Shown: piece by piece, positions 34,082 through 43,094 of the stretch | Numbering within the stretch: position 1 is the first letter of the stretch | Layout: every line of letters starts with the position of its first letter | NCBI GenBank assembly: GCA_030616475.1 | Contig: JAUWXF010000005.1 | Coordinates: 1 to 58,507, forward strand | Origin: Desulfobacterales bacterium | Lineage (GTDB): Bacteria > Desulfobacterota > Desulfobacteria > Desulfobacterales > C00003060 | Reading direction: 5' to 3' | Length of the DNA: 58,507 nucleotides | Notes under the pieces: generated by a model | Database searches by the model: none | The model's input: only the letters and a program-made list of their open reading frames with translations | What the model was told of the DNA's origin: nothing | Made by a program: the position numbers and the translations under genes

Positions 34082-34885
34082 CTATTCTATAGCTATGATC
34101 ACAATCCCGCTTTGATCGGCCAGTGCAATCATCTCTTCCCTGTCAAAGACCACTGTTTTGCCTGCCTCAACGGCCAGGACCGAGGCTCCAACATCACGCA
34201 TGATCTTAATGGTTCTGACTCCGACGGCCGGCATGTCAAATCGCATATCCTGATCGGGCTTGCTCGCCTTTACCACCACCGTCTTTTCCTTTCCGAGCTT
34301 CCCTCCTCGTCTTATCGTAGCATCAGTGCCATCTATTGCCTCTACCGCCATCACTGAGCCGCCCCGAACCACCACACTCTGCCCAATATCTAGTCTGCCA
34401 ATCTCTTTCACGATACGCCACCCGAAACGCACATCGGCCATCTCGGTCTTGGTAGGCTTCCGCCGCGTCCAGCATCCTCTTTTTGCCAGGAGTTCGGGCA
34501 GCAAGAAAGTAGAAGGGCGAATGGTTATTCCCTCTTTTTCCATCTCGCCAGCAAAGGCCCGCAGGAGTCCGTCATCCTGGGTATGATCCATAGTGGCCAG
34601 GACTTTCAGGGCCCTCAGGTCCGGCATCACCCCTGAAAACATCTTGGTCTTGGTAATGGCCCCTGCCAATACCGCATCCCTGACTCCATTTTCTTTAAAA
34701 AATGCAATAAGTTGCTTCAACTGACCGATCTTTACCCACCTTATCGCCTCGACAAAGGTTTCCAGTCGGGGGTCGGTTTCCCCCACGTGGGCTACTGCGT
34801 AAACCTTCAACCCCCTTTCCCCGGCCGCCTTTGAAAAAATGCCGGGGAACTGCCCGCTCCCTGCAATGAGTCCGATTCGTTTCAT
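34082..34885 (-). CDS. lpxI: UDP-2,3-diacylglucosamine pyrophosphatase LpxI
   Basis: Hydrolyses UDP-2,3-diacylglucosamine to lipid X. This is the LpxI (DUF1009) type that replaces LpxH in alpha- and many deltaproteobacteria. The 267-residue protein starts IGLIAGSGQFPGIFSKAA; it has the middle segment ITKTKMF, the C-terminal SVVVRGGSVMAVEAIDGTDA, and KPDQDMRFDMPAVGVRTI with conserved aspartates. It is 1 bp from lpxA, so clearly co-transcribed. Confidence 0.95.
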   Translation of the reverse strand: MKRIGLIAGSGQFPGIFSKAAGERGLKVYAVAHVGETDPRLETFVEAIRWVKIGQLKQLIAFFKENGVRDAVLAGAITKTKMFSGVMPDLRALKVLATMDHTQDDGLLRAFAGEMEKEGITIRPSTFLLPELLAKRGCWTRRKPTKTEMADVRFGWRIVKEIGRLDIGQSVVVRGGSVMAVEAIDGTDATIRRGGKLGKEKTVVVKASKPDQDMRFDMPAVGVRTIKIMRDVGASVLAVEAGKTVVFDREEMIALADQSGIVIIAIE

Positions 34886-34886
34886 C

Positions 34887-35660
34887 CTATCTCGTTATCC
34901 CACGCTGAGAAGACTTGATGAACTCTATGAAATTAACAACCTCTGGTGTCTGATCCACCCCTGCAGTAACCCTTTCAATCCCCTCGTTCAAGGTCAATCC
35001 CAGTCGAAATATGATTCGATAGGTTTTCTTGAGGGCAAGCATAGTCTCTGTTGAAAAGTGATGTCGCTTCAAACCCACGGCATTCAACCCGTAAAGTCTG
35101 GCGCGGGGTGTGCCCGATGCCAGCACGTATGGCGGAATATCCTTGGCCACAGCAGTCATGCCACCCACAAAGGCATAGTCTCCAATCCGCACAAATTGGT
35201 GAACGGCTACAAAGGCACCCACGGTGGCATAATCTCCCACCCTGATATGGCCGCCAAGGGTGGCAGCATTGGCAAAGATCACACTTCGCCCGGTGAAGCA
35301 ATCATGCGCAATGTGCGTATAGGCCATCAGAAAATTCTCTTCCCCGATGTCAGTGATTCCGCCGCCAAACTCCGTCCCCCTGTGAATTGTCACGAATTCT
35401 CGGACTGTAGTTCCCCGACCAATCTTTACGACTGTCTTCTCTCCCTTAAATTTCAGGGACTGAGGAACAGAACCTATGGCTGCGTGTTGAAATATCTTAC
35501 AATTGGGCCCAAGTGTCGTGTATTGATCTATTGTTACATGAGAGCTAATTATGGTTCCAGCATATATTTGAACGTCTCCGGCTATTACCGTATAGGGTCC
35601 GATTTCCACGCTAGAATCTATCTCTGCCGCGGGATCAACGATAGCAGTCGGATGTATCAT
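34887..35660 (-). CDS. lpxA: UDP-N-acetylglucosamine O-acyltransferase LpxA
   Basis: The first acylation of lipid A synthesis. The 257-residue left-handed beta-helix protein has many hexapeptide repeats in residues 1-190 and a helical C-terminus. The catalytic histidine is H119 in YTHIAHDC, and the SIG-like substrate segment [11 protein letters not shown] is near residue 71. The start overlaps the fabZ stop by 4 bp (ATGA). Chain length and 2-OH versus 2-NH2 selectivity cannot be read with confidence. Confidence 0.95.
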   Translation of the reverse strand: MIHPTAIVDPAAEIDSSVEIGPYTVIAGDVQIYAGTIISSHVTIDQYTTLGPNCKIFQHAAIGSVPQSLKFKGEKTVVKIGRGTTVREFVTIHRGTEFGGGITDIGEENFLMAYTHIAHDCFTGRSVIFANAATLGGHIRVGDYATVGAFVAVHQFVRIGDYAFVGGMTAVAKDIPPYVLASGTPRARLYGLNAVGLKRHHFSTETMLALKKTYRIIFRLGLTLNEGIERVTAGVDQTPEVVNFIEFIKSSQRGITR

Positions 35661-36103
35661 GGCTTTTCTCCCGTCATCGCCATAACCTCAGCCTCCGCAA
35701 CCAGAGATCCGTCCACAGTAGCCTTGCCGGACATCTTAAAAACATTTCCGCGTCTTTTGGTCCACATTATCTCAAGGATGAGTTGGTCTCCCGGAACCAC
35801 AGGTTTTCTGAAACGGGCCTTATCAATGCCCATAAAATAGATCAGCTCTTTGTGCGCCTCGTTTGCACGAGAAGCATAGGCAAGGACCCCTCCCACCTGG
35901 GCCATGGCTTCAACAATTAGCACACCAGGCATAACAGGTGTCCCTGGAAAGTGGCCTTGGAAAAACGGCTCATTAATGGTCACATTCTTCAGGCCAACTA
36001 TGCGTTCATCGGGTACCAGTTCGATAATCCGATCTACCAGAATAAAGGGATACCGATGGGGCAAAAACTCCATAATCTTTCGAATGTCGCATACCATTTC
36101 CAT
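35657..36103 (-). CDS. fabZ: 3-hydroxyacyl-ACP dehydratase FabZ
   Basis: Dehydrates 3-hydroxyacyl-ACP in fatty acid elongation and so competes with LpxA/LpxD for the same substrates. The 148-residue hot-dog protein has [14 protein letters not shown] and the catalytic [19 protein letters not shown] (H51, E65). It overlaps lpxA by 4 bp and lies within the lpx operon as in many Gram-negatives. A repeat-filled gap of 375 bp separates it from lpxD upstream. Confidence 0.96.
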   Translation of the reverse strand: MEMVCDIRKIMEFLPHRYPFILVDRIIELVPDERIVGLKNVTINEPFFQGHFPGTPVMPGVLIVEAMAQVGGVLAYASRANEAHKELIYFMGIDKARFRKPVVPGDQLILEIMWTKRRGNVFKMSGKATVDGSLVAEAEVMAMTGEKP

Positions 36104-36177
36104 GTCTCGTTCCCTTCCAATAACTCAATCTATGATTGCACTTGCTTAACATCAAGTTGGAAAGCAGTTCATGAGTT

Positions 36178-36476
36178 GAGTGCCTAAAGTGAACTAAAGT
36201 GAGCTAAAGTGCCTAAAGTTTAAGGATGAAAACATTTGTAATTCAGTGCAACTCATGAATTCATGAATTGTGAATTTAGGAATTGAAGAAATGCCATCTA
36301 ATTTTATTCACTCAATCCCCAAATCCTTTCAACTTTAGCTCACCCTGGCCCAGACCTGGTTTATAGTCATAATACGCTGATCCGGGCACATAGAATCCTA
36401 CACGCTTAACAGGCTGATCTGAGCACGTAGCGCCAGGGCGGGCTTTAGACACTTTAGGCACTTTAGTTCACTTTCT
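36178..36476. repeat. Composite repeat block between lpxD and fabZ
   Basis: 36179-36219 holds four units of the GTGAACTAAA/GTGCCTAAA type; 36245-36330 holds GAATTCATGAATTGTGAATT type repeats. 36336-36476 is an inverted relative of 33817-33915, with CACCCTGGCCCAGACCTGG, a longer spacer, ACGTAGCGCCAGGGCGGGC and CACTTTAG units. No gene was seen in 36104-36478. Confidence 0.8.
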
Positions 36477-36478
36477 AT

Positions 36479-37501
36479 CTATAACTTTTCCAGCCTCTCG
36501 ATACGTTTCTCCAATTCTCTTATCTTTTTTTTCATCTCCGGAAGTTTGGGAATGATGTTTGAAACCCTCAACCAGAGTCGATGGGGCAGTGCCGGAGTCC
36601 CGGAGACAATCTGATCGTCGGGTACAGACTTGCCAACCCCTGATTGGCCTACGACAGTTACACGGTTACCAATGGTGACATGTTGTGCTACCCCCGCCTG
36701 GCCAGCGAGTATCGCATGATTTCCAATCGTTACACTCCCTGCTATGGCTACCTGTGCAACAAGCACTGTATCCTCGCCCACCACCACATTGTGGGCAATG
36801 TGTACTAGATTATCTGTCTTGACACCCCGCTTGATCCAGGTGCTCCCAAAGGTTGCCCTGTCGATTGTATTGCAAGCGCCGATCTCTACGTCATCATCGA
36901 TGCGAACGATACCCGTCTGTGGAATCTTGTAATACCGATCTCCGTCAGATGCGAAGCCAAAGCCATCGCTGCCAATCACAGAACCTGCATGGATCACTAC
37001 TCTGCTGCCGATTTGGCATCGTTCCAGAATCGATGCATTGGGATGCACAACGACATCATCCCCTATCGCCACGCCATTGGCAACCACAACCCCGGGATAT
37101 AAAGTGACGCGGTCACCCAGGGTCACATCGTCTCCAACAAACACACCCGCGTATACTGAAATTTCTTTGCCGCATTTAAGATTCTCCCCCACGTGCGCCC
37201 GCTGGCTGATACCAATCACAGGCCGCGAAACTGGGTGGAACAAGGTGGAGACCTTGGCTAAAGCCAAATAGGGATTTTCAACACGTACAAGGATTTTCTT
37301 AGATTGCCGAATCTCAAGCGGGACAATCACAGCACCAGCACTGGTCTCGTCAATCCGTCTCTTGCAGTCGGCAGATGCAGCAAAGGTTATGTGATCTGGG
37401 CCGGCTTCATCAAAGGCGGCAACACCCCGAATGACACAATCATCACCCCCCACAACCTCACCCCTGACCAGTTCGGCGATCTTGCGGACAGAAAGCTCCA
37501 T
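36479..37501 (-). CDS. lpxD: UDP-3-O-acylglucosamine N-acyltransferase LpxD
   Basis: Adds the N-linked 3-hydroxyacyl chain in lipid A synthesis. The 340-residue protein has an N-terminal uridine-binding domain (TFAASADCKRRID), a beta-helix of hexapeptide repeats, and the catalytic histidine region NLVHIAHNVVVGEDT (around residue 240). The C-terminus KIRELEKRIERLEKL is a short coiled coil. It is followed upstream by ompH with a 19-bp gap, the usual skp-lpxD order. Confidence 0.95.
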   Translation of the reverse strand: MELSVRKIAELVRGEVVGGDDCVIRGVAAFDEAGPDHITFAASADCKRRIDETSAGAVIVPLEIRQSKKILVRVENPYLALAKVSTLFHPVSRPVIGISQRAHVGENLKCGKEISVYAGVFVGDDVTLGDRVTLYPGVVVANGVAIGDDVVVHPNASILERCQIGSRVVIHAGSVIGSDGFGFASDGDRYYKIPQTGIVRIDDDVEIGACNTIDRATFGSTWIKRGVKTDNLVHIAHNVVVGEDTVLVAQVAIAGSVTIGNHAILAGQAGVAQHVTIGNRVTVVGQSGVGKSVPDDQIVSGTPALPHRLWLRVSNIIPKLPEMKKKIRELEKRIERLEKL

Positions 37502-37520
37502 TTTCTGTTATCCCCCAACC

Positions 37521-38093
37521 CTATTGTTTTTTCTTTGACTCCGCCGATGCGCCCTCTTTCTTGCCACGCTTTGCATCCATGGTATTATATTCTTCTATGA
37601 CCTTGTCGGTGATGTCAATGGCGTTGGGTACGTAAACCACACCCCCTGCACGGCGATCAATAATCAATGAGTAGCCCGCCCGTTTCCCTATTCCTTCAAC
37701 TATCTCAAAGACATCTTTCGTGATTTGCTTGGATAGATTGATGTTGAGATCTCTTAGAACATCCTGATACCGCCTCTGGAGAGACTTTAAATCATTAATC
37801 TTGTCACGTAGGTCCTGTTCCTTTGCCTCACGTGCCTCACTACTCATAACTAGGGCCTTTTGATCCACAGTCTTCATTAGCTCTTCAATCTCAGCCTCTT
37901 TCTTCTTGAGAATCTGTTCCATCTTCTTTCCTTGGCTCTTGATCTCAACGGATGACCGCTTACCAACATTGGATTTGTCGATTATCTTCTGGAGGTCAAT
38001 GACTCCTATTTTTTGCACCTCGGCCCCATAAGCGATTCCGCTAAGGCCAAACAAACAAAGACTTAGGGTTAAAAAGATGTTACGAATATTCAT
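37521..38093 (-). CDS. skp: OmpH/Skp-family periplasmic chaperone
   Basis: A 190-residue protein with a clear signal peptide (hydrophobic IFLTLSLCLFGLSGIAYG, cleavage near AYGA) and the Skp-type VQKIGVIDLQKIIDKSNVG, followed by a long coiled coil (about 45-120) and IIDRRAGGVVYVPNAIDIT. Skp-type trimers hold unfolded outer-membrane proteins in the periplasm. It lies between bamA and lpxD as in classic bamA-skp-lpxD clusters. The lysine-rich tail (KKEGASAESKKKQ) is unusual but plausible. Confidence 0.92.
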   Translation of the reverse strand: MNIRNIFLTLSLCLFGLSGIAYGAEVQKIGVIDLQKIIDKSNVGKRSSVEIKSQGKKMEQILKKKEAEIEELMKTVDQKALVMSSEAREAKEQDLRDKINDLKSLQRRYQDVLRDLNINLSKQITKDVFEIVEGIGKRAGYSLIIDRRAGGVVYVPNAIDITDKVIEEYNTMDAKRGKKEGASAESKKKQ

Positions 38094-38106
38094 GAAGAAC
38101 CTCCTT

Positions 38107-38362
38107 TATTGGTCATTAGTCATTAGTCATTGGTCATTGGTCATTGGTCATTGGAGCTTCGCTCCGCATAGCGCATGGCGCATAGCGTTTTTCCTTTTAC
38201 GCTCTGCCCTATGCCCTTTGCTCTCTGCGCTTTCAATCCGCATTCGTCTCATTCCGCATTGCGCCTGTCGGCTTGACAAGAGTCCCGAAATCGAAGGTAA
38301 CTACTTACTGCCCACTGCCTATTGCCTATTGCCTACTGCCTACTGACCACTGACCACTGACT
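38107..38362. repeat. Heptamer repeats (TCATTGG, CTACTGC, ACCACTG)
   Basis: 38110-38153 has seven units of TCATTAG/TCATTGG. 38160-38190 has GCGCATAGCG-type units. 38307-38362 has CTATTGC/CTACTGC then ACCACTG heptamers reaching the bamA stop region. No gene is supported in the 268-bp gap. Confidence 0.85.
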
Positions 38363-41025
38363 CAAAACGCCATCCCCATGGTGAACTCCCAACGACCTTC
38401 GCCTTTCTGACCTTGTTTATCATCCAAAATGTGGCCATACTCCAGACGGATGGGACCTATGGGCGAATACCATCGAAAACCGTAGCCTACGCTTCTTCGC
38501 AGCTCCCCGAGGTCTATATCTTCTCCATCGTAACCTTTGCCGCCGTTATAGGCGTTGCCCATATCGTAGAAAAGGACCCCCATAAGACCCGCCTCTTTTA
38601 CGATCGGAAAGAGGAACTCCACGTTGAACTGCACCATTTTATTGCCACCTATCTTATCGTCGGTCTCAGGATCCCTGGGGCTGATGTCCCGCCAGTCATA
38701 ACCCCGCACCGAGTTCATGCCGCCCAAGTAGAAACGCTCCCACACAGGCATCTTGTAATCGGGGTCCTGCAGACCGTCGCCTATGTAGCCGATGCGGCCA
38801 TGCAACAGGCCAACCGTATCCCAGAAAAGGGGAATATACCATCCGGAATCCGCTATTAACTTGGTGAACCCAATATCTCCACCCATAGGTGCTCCCGCGT
38901 GCTTAACCATAATGCTGTTGTTCGAGCCTTCAGTAGGATTGAAAATGCGGTCCCTTGAATCGCGGCGCAAAATGGCGGTTATCGTATGGCCAACGTTTTC
39001 CCCCTCCATATCCTGGATAGACTTGGCGGCCTTTTTAGTATCAATATCCTTGATGTCCGCCCGGTCATAGTTATAGGAAAGGGATGCCCGCGTGTAATCA
39101 AAAACCGGATAGCCAAACCGAAGGGTACCCCCGAGACTGTCCTTGTCATAGGTATCATAGTCCCGGGTCGTGTCGTAAAGATCAAAACCTGCTGACAGGG
39201 GAATATCAAAGAGCCAAGGTTCGGTGAAGCTCAGCGTATAGCTGGTAGTTCTTCCGCCCAGTTGGGCCCTCAAATTCAGGATCTGGGCACGTCCAAACAG
39301 GTTTCTCTGTGAAATCGAAACCATGGCAAACAGGCTTTCCATGGAGCTGTATCCAGCACCAAAGCTAAAAGTGCCTGTCGGTTTTTCAGTCACATCAATC
39401 TTGAGAATCATCTTGTCGTCAGCACTTCCCTTGGTAGTATTTACCTTGATATCTTCAAAAAACTCAAGACGGTAAAGATTTCGTGCCCCACGCTTCAAGC
39501 GCTTGCCGCTGAACAGTTCCTGCTCATACACCATAAGCTCTCTACGAATGACCTTGTCACGGGTTTTGGTATTGCCCGTTATAATGATCTTTTCAAAATA
39601 GACCGGTGATCCCTTATTGATCAAATATGTGACATTGGCCGTAAGTTTCTTGGTGTCCTGATCAATGCGTGGTGAAATATCTGCATAGGCATAACCTGCA
39701 TCTGAGTATATGTCTTGAAGCGTCAAAACGTCTTCCCGTATAAGTTCACGGTTGTAAACATTTTCCTTGGTAATCTTTATCTTTTTTAGCAGTTCGCTTT
39801 TTGGCTGAATCAAAGCCCCCTCAATGTCCACCTTGCCGACCTTAAACTGGGGCCCTTCATCTATCTTGATGTTGATATAAATCCACTTTCCTTCGTAGGT
39901 CAGCTTTGGCTCAGCCACTTTTGCCTGAATGTAACCATGGTTATGATAGTATGCAGCTATCTTAGAAGCGTCCAGTTCCAAGACTTCATGATCCAGATCT
40001 CCTGACGAGGTCAACCACGAGAAGAACCCTTTCTCCTCGGTCTTCATCAAGTCCTTCAGTGTTTCACTGTCATAGGCCTTGTTCCCTTCAAAAGAAATGG
40101 CCTTGATCAGTACCTTTTCACCCTCTGCGATGATAAAATCAAGATCAGCGCGATTCTCCGGCACAGGCTTTGTCTCATAGGTCACCTTGATATAATGATA
40201 CCCTTTTTCCTTGTAAAGGTTCTTAATCTGCTTCAGGTCGCCTTGAAGCTTATTTATGTTCAATATGGAACCTGACCTGACACTGATGACATCTTTGATT
40301 TTTTCATCATCGAACTTTTTGTTATCCTTGATTCTGATGTTGCGAATGGTTTCGTTTTCAGCAACCCGAAAAGTCACCACTTTGCCTATTGGGGTGCTGG
40401 AGACCTCTACGCGAACATCACCAAAATACCCCATTTTATAAATTGACTTTAGATCATCCTGGAGATGCTTTGCCAGATAGATATCTCCCTTCTTGGTCTT
40501 CATGATTCTTTTGATCGCCTCAGATTCTATCCGTTTGTTCCCTGTGATGATCACCTCTGCCACCTTTTCCCGCCTGAATATCTTCATCCCAAGGTCTCTG
40601 GCCAGTCTTTGAACAGAATCGAGCAGGGTCTCAAGGTCCTCCCCTTCCACATAAACGGGCTCTGGAGGAGCAACCCCGTATGATTCCATAACCTTGACAT
40701 CCAAACTGAAGCGTTTACCAATCTTGGTAAGACTCCCCCATATCACAAAATCAGCCCCCACGCGAAGCCCCAATGTCCGCAAACCGTTTAGGCCCCCTTC
40801 CTCGATGCCGGGCACCCCTTCAAGTGGTTCGCCAGACTCAATAACCACGACTCCTTCGTCTTTTAGTTGCTTTTCAACAAAATCCCGGATCTGCCCCCTT
40901 AAGTAGTCGAGCCTTTCGGGTGCATGAACTTCGAACGGAAGGACAACGACACGAATCTCCTCCTGAGCTATTGCGCTGGCCCCATAAAGCAGCACTATTG
41001 ACACAAACAATAACCACTTGAACAT
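38362..41025 (-). CDS. bamA: Outer-membrane protein assembly factor BamA, N-terminally extended
   Basis: The central barrel of the BAM complex. The 887-residue protein has a signal peptide (WLLFVSIVLLYGASAIAQ), then an extra ~130-residue domain starting IRVVVLPFEVHAPERLDYL, then POTRA domains from about residue 155 (KVAEVIITGNKRIES; FRVAENETIRNIRIKDNK; FEKIIITGNTKTRD) and a C-terminal 16-strand barrel with the conserved GGMNSVRGYDWRDISP loop and a terminal Phe. The extension makes it longer than the ~800 residues of E. coli BamA. The ATG at 41025 has GAGGTGAGG upstream. Confidence 0.95.
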   Translation of the reverse strand: MFKWLLFVSIVLLYGASAIAQEEIRVVVLPFEVHAPERLDYLRGQIRDFVEKQLKDEGVVVIESGEPLEGVPGIEEGGLNGLRTLGLRVGADFVIWGSLTKIGKRFSLDVKVMESYGVAPPEPVYVEGEDLETLLDSVQRLARDLGMKIFRREKVAEVIITGNKRIESEAIKRIMKTKKGDIYLAKHLQDDLKSIYKMGYFGDVRVEVSSTPIGKVVTFRVAENETIRNIRIKDNKKFDDEKIKDVISVRSGSILNINKLQGDLKQIKNLYKEKGYHYIKVTYETKPVPENRADLDFIIAEGEKVLIKAISFEGNKAYDSETLKDLMKTEEKGFFSWLTSSGDLDHEVLELDASKIAAYYHNHGYIQAKVAEPKLTYEGKWIYINIKIDEGPQFKVGKVDIEGALIQPKSELLKKIKITKENVYNRELIREDVLTLQDIYSDAGYAYADISPRIDQDTKKLTANVTYLINKGSPVYFEKIIITGNTKTRDKVIRRELMVYEQELFSGKRLKRGARNLYRLEFFEDIKVNTTKGSADDKMILKIDVTEKPTGTFSFGAGYSSMESLFAMVSISQRNLFGRAQILNLRAQLGGRTTSYTLSFTEPWLFDIPLSAGFDLYDTTRDYDTYDKDSLGGTLRFGYPVFDYTRASLSYNYDRADIKDIDTKKAAKSIQDMEGENVGHTITAILRRDSRDRIFNPTEGSNNSIMVKHAGAPMGGDIGFTKLIADSGWYIPLFWDTVGLLHGRIGYIGDGLQDPDYKMPVWERFYLGGMNSVRGYDWRDISPRDPETDDKIGGNKMVQFNVEFLFPIVKEAGLMGVLFYDMGNAYNGGKGYDGEDIDLGELRRSVGYGFRWYSPIGPIRLEYGHILDDKQGQKGEGRWEFTMGMAF

Positions 41026-41055
41026 CCTCACCTCAACTTGGTTCGCTCCGCTCAC

Positions 41056-41102
41056 GATTGGAGTAATGGAGTAGTGGAGTACTCCAACACTCCATCATTC
41101 TA
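41056..41102. repeat. Short inverted repeats (GTAATGGAGTAGTGGAG)
   Basis: ATTGGAGTAATGGAGTAGTGGAG at 41057-41079 is followed by complementary ACTCCAACACTCCATC at 41079-41095, forming a small hairpin between lolD and bamA. Related to the units at 28302-28424. Confidence 0.65.
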
Positions 41103-41115
41103 TTTAATCTACCGA

Positions 41116-41805
41116 TTAAACTACCGACAATGCCTTGCCGTCTACTAGTGTCACCCTGCGGGATAACTTTTCAGCTAACTTCATATTGTGAGTGACTACC
41201 ACCGCTGTAATGGCATCATCACGGTTCAATGACATCAAGAGGTCATGTATCGACTCACCAGTCCTGGCATCCAGATTACCAGTGGGCTCATCCGCCAACA
41301 GTATCGACGGTTTCAATACCAGAGATCTGGCCACAGCCACCCTTTGCTGCTCTCCCCCTGATAGTTCCCCAATATAATGTTCGAGGCGATCCTTCAGGCC
41401 CACCCGAGTTAGGATAGCTTCGGCCCGCTCACACGCCTCTTTGGTATTCATACCTCTAATCAAGGCAGGCATCATGGTGTTTTCCAGGGCATTGAATTCC
41501 GGCATCAGGTGGTGAAATTGAAACACAAAGCCGATGGCCTGATTGCGAAAAGAGGCAAGCCTTTGCTCATCGTAATGGAAAACGCTTTCTCCCTTATAAA
41601 GGACCTCGCCATGGTCTGGTCGTTCTAAAGTACCCAGCACATGAAGAAGGGTTGACTTACCCACACCGGAAGCCCCCACAATAGCGACCATCTCACCCTC
41701 GTAAATGTCCAGGTCCACACCTCGCAACACGTCCACACGATTACCATTAGTAATAAAGGATTTCCGGACATCTATGACACTTATCAATGGCTGCTGGCTA
41801 TTCAT
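41116..41805 (-). CDS. lolD: Lipoprotein-releasing ABC ATPase LolD
   Basis: ATPase of the LolCDE complex that releases outer-membrane lipoproteins from the inner membrane. The 229-residue protein has Walker A IVGASGVGKSTLLHVLG, the Q-loop FQFHHLMPEFNALEN (the LMPEF segment is characteristic of LolD), signature LSGGEQQR and Walker B ILLADEPTGNLD. It overlaps the permease gene by 8 bp. Confidence 0.94.
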   Translation of the reverse strand: MNSQQPLISVIDVRKSFITNGNRVDVLRGVDLDIYEGEMVAIVGASGVGKSTLLHVLGTLERPDHGEVLYKGESVFHYDEQRLASFRNQAIGFVFQFHHLMPEFNALENTMMPALIRGMNTKEACERAEAILTRVGLKDRLEHYIGELSGGEQQRVAVARSLVLKPSILLADEPTGNLDARTGESIHDLLMSLNRDDAITAVVVTHNMKLAEKLSRRVTLVDGKALSVV

Positions 41806-43027
41806 ACCTGATGGCTGCCGCAGGGTCCAATCTGGACGCCTGATAGGAGGGATAGAGGGTAGCCAAAAAGCTGATGGCTATGGCAGACAGGGCTATCAGG
41901 GCCACGTCGACCACCTGCACCCTGACGGGAAGCGTAGAAATGTAGTAAACATCGCTAGGAAGTTTCACAAATTCGTACCGCTTCAACAGAAAACAAAGCA
42001 CACTCCCTCCCATTATTCCGAGGATGGTACCAACAACGCCTATGACAAGACCGTCCAACATAAAGATCTTCATGACGCTTTTACTAGTGGCACCCATAGA
42101 TTTGAGTATCGCAATATCTTTGGTCTTCTCCATGACCATCATAATCAGGGTGCTGATGATATTGAAGGCGGCTACCAGAATAATCAAGACCAGGATGATA
42201 AACATCACAGTCTTTTCCAGTTTCAAGGCCGAGAAAAAACTCTTGTTCATTTGCATCCAGTCCTGTGTCCAATAGCCAGTACCCAGACGCTCGAGAACAG
42301 ACCTTGAGATTTTATCAACACTGTAAATGTCATCTACCTTAACCTCTATGCCATGAACCGATTGGCCAAGCCTGAGGAGCTGCTGCGCCGACTCAATGGA
42401 AACGTAGGTAAAGGATGTGTCATAGTCGTACATGCCTGAATCAAAAAGACCCACGACCTTAAACTTCTTCATATAAGGTATGCGACCTCCAATGGGTGTC
42501 AGGCTACCACCAAAGGGAGATACGACGTAGATTTCGTCTCCTGGATACGCCGTTAACAGCCGGGAAAGTTCCTTTCCCAGTATGATGCCGGGTGGCACCT
42601 CCCTGTCCCCCAAAACCCGCAAATCGGTTTCCTTCACACTCTTTTCCAGGTCCACTACCCGTCCGGCCCGCGAAGGATCAATCCCTCTCAAGATAGCCCC
42701 GGAAACACGAGAACCACGACGGAGCATGACCTGGCTGTAAATAAAGGGAGCTGTAGCTTTTACACCCTCCACGGCCTCAATCCTTTTCATGACCTCCTCA
42801 TGTTGGTCTAACTTATCAATGCGGCTCATGACCCTGATATGGGCATTTGCCCCCAATATCTTGGATTTGATGTCTGTCCCGAATCCGGTCATCACCGCGA
42901 GCACCACCATCATAGCCATTACTCCAAGCATAATCCCTGCCATGGAAATGAATGTGATAACCGAAATAAAAGCCTGCTTTCGTCTGGCCCGAAGATATCG
43001 AAGACCAACAAAAAATTCAAATGACAT
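41798..43027 (-). CDS. Lipoprotein-releasing ABC permease LolC/LolE
   Basis: A 409-residue MacB/LolC-type permease. It has the N-terminal LRYLRARRKQAFISVITFIS before the first membrane segment, a large periplasmic domain (about 50-265), and three C-terminal membrane segments with IAILKSMGATSKSVMKIFML coupling helix features, ending in the family-typical RLDPAAAIRYE. Only one permease gene is present next to lolD, so either it forms a homodimer or a second is elsewhere. It overlaps lolD by 8 bp. Confidence 0.92.
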   Translation of the reverse strand: MSFEFFVGLRYLRARRKQAFISVITFISMAGIMLGVMAMMVVLAVMTGFGTDIKSKILGANAHIRVMSRIDKLDQHEEVMKRIEAVEGVKATAPFIYSQVMLRRGSRVSGAILRGIDPSRAGRVVDLEKSVKETDLRVLGDREVPPGIILGKELSRLLTAYPGDEIYVVSPFGGSLTPIGGRIPYMKKFKVVGLFDSGMYDYDTSFTYVSIESAQQLLRLGQSVHGIEVKVDDIYSVDKISRSVLERLGTGYWTQDWMQMNKSFFSALKLEKTVMFIILVLIILVAAFNIISTLIMMVMEKTKDIAILKSMGATSKSVMKIFMLDGLVIGVVGTILGIMGGSVLCFLLKRYEFVKLPSDVYYISTLPVRVQVVDVALIALSAIAISFLATLYPSYQASRLDPAAAIRYE

Positions 43028-43075
43028 GATTCGTTGCTCGTTACTGGTTAATCGTTATTCGTTATTCGTTAGGAG
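43028..43075. repeat. TTATTCG heptamer tract
   Basis: TTCGTTGCTCGTTACTGG then CGTTATTCGTTATTCGTTA at 43030-43070, between lysS and the Lol permease. The same units recur at 44586-44610 on the other side of lysS, so lysS is bracketed by this repeat type. Confidence 0.7.
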
Positions 43076-43094
43076 AAGTGAGCTTTGTTTTCCA

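Noticed and set aside
42084-42272. Small antisense frames inside the Lol permease and lolD genes
   Set aside because: Shadows of the coding strand with no independent start signals.
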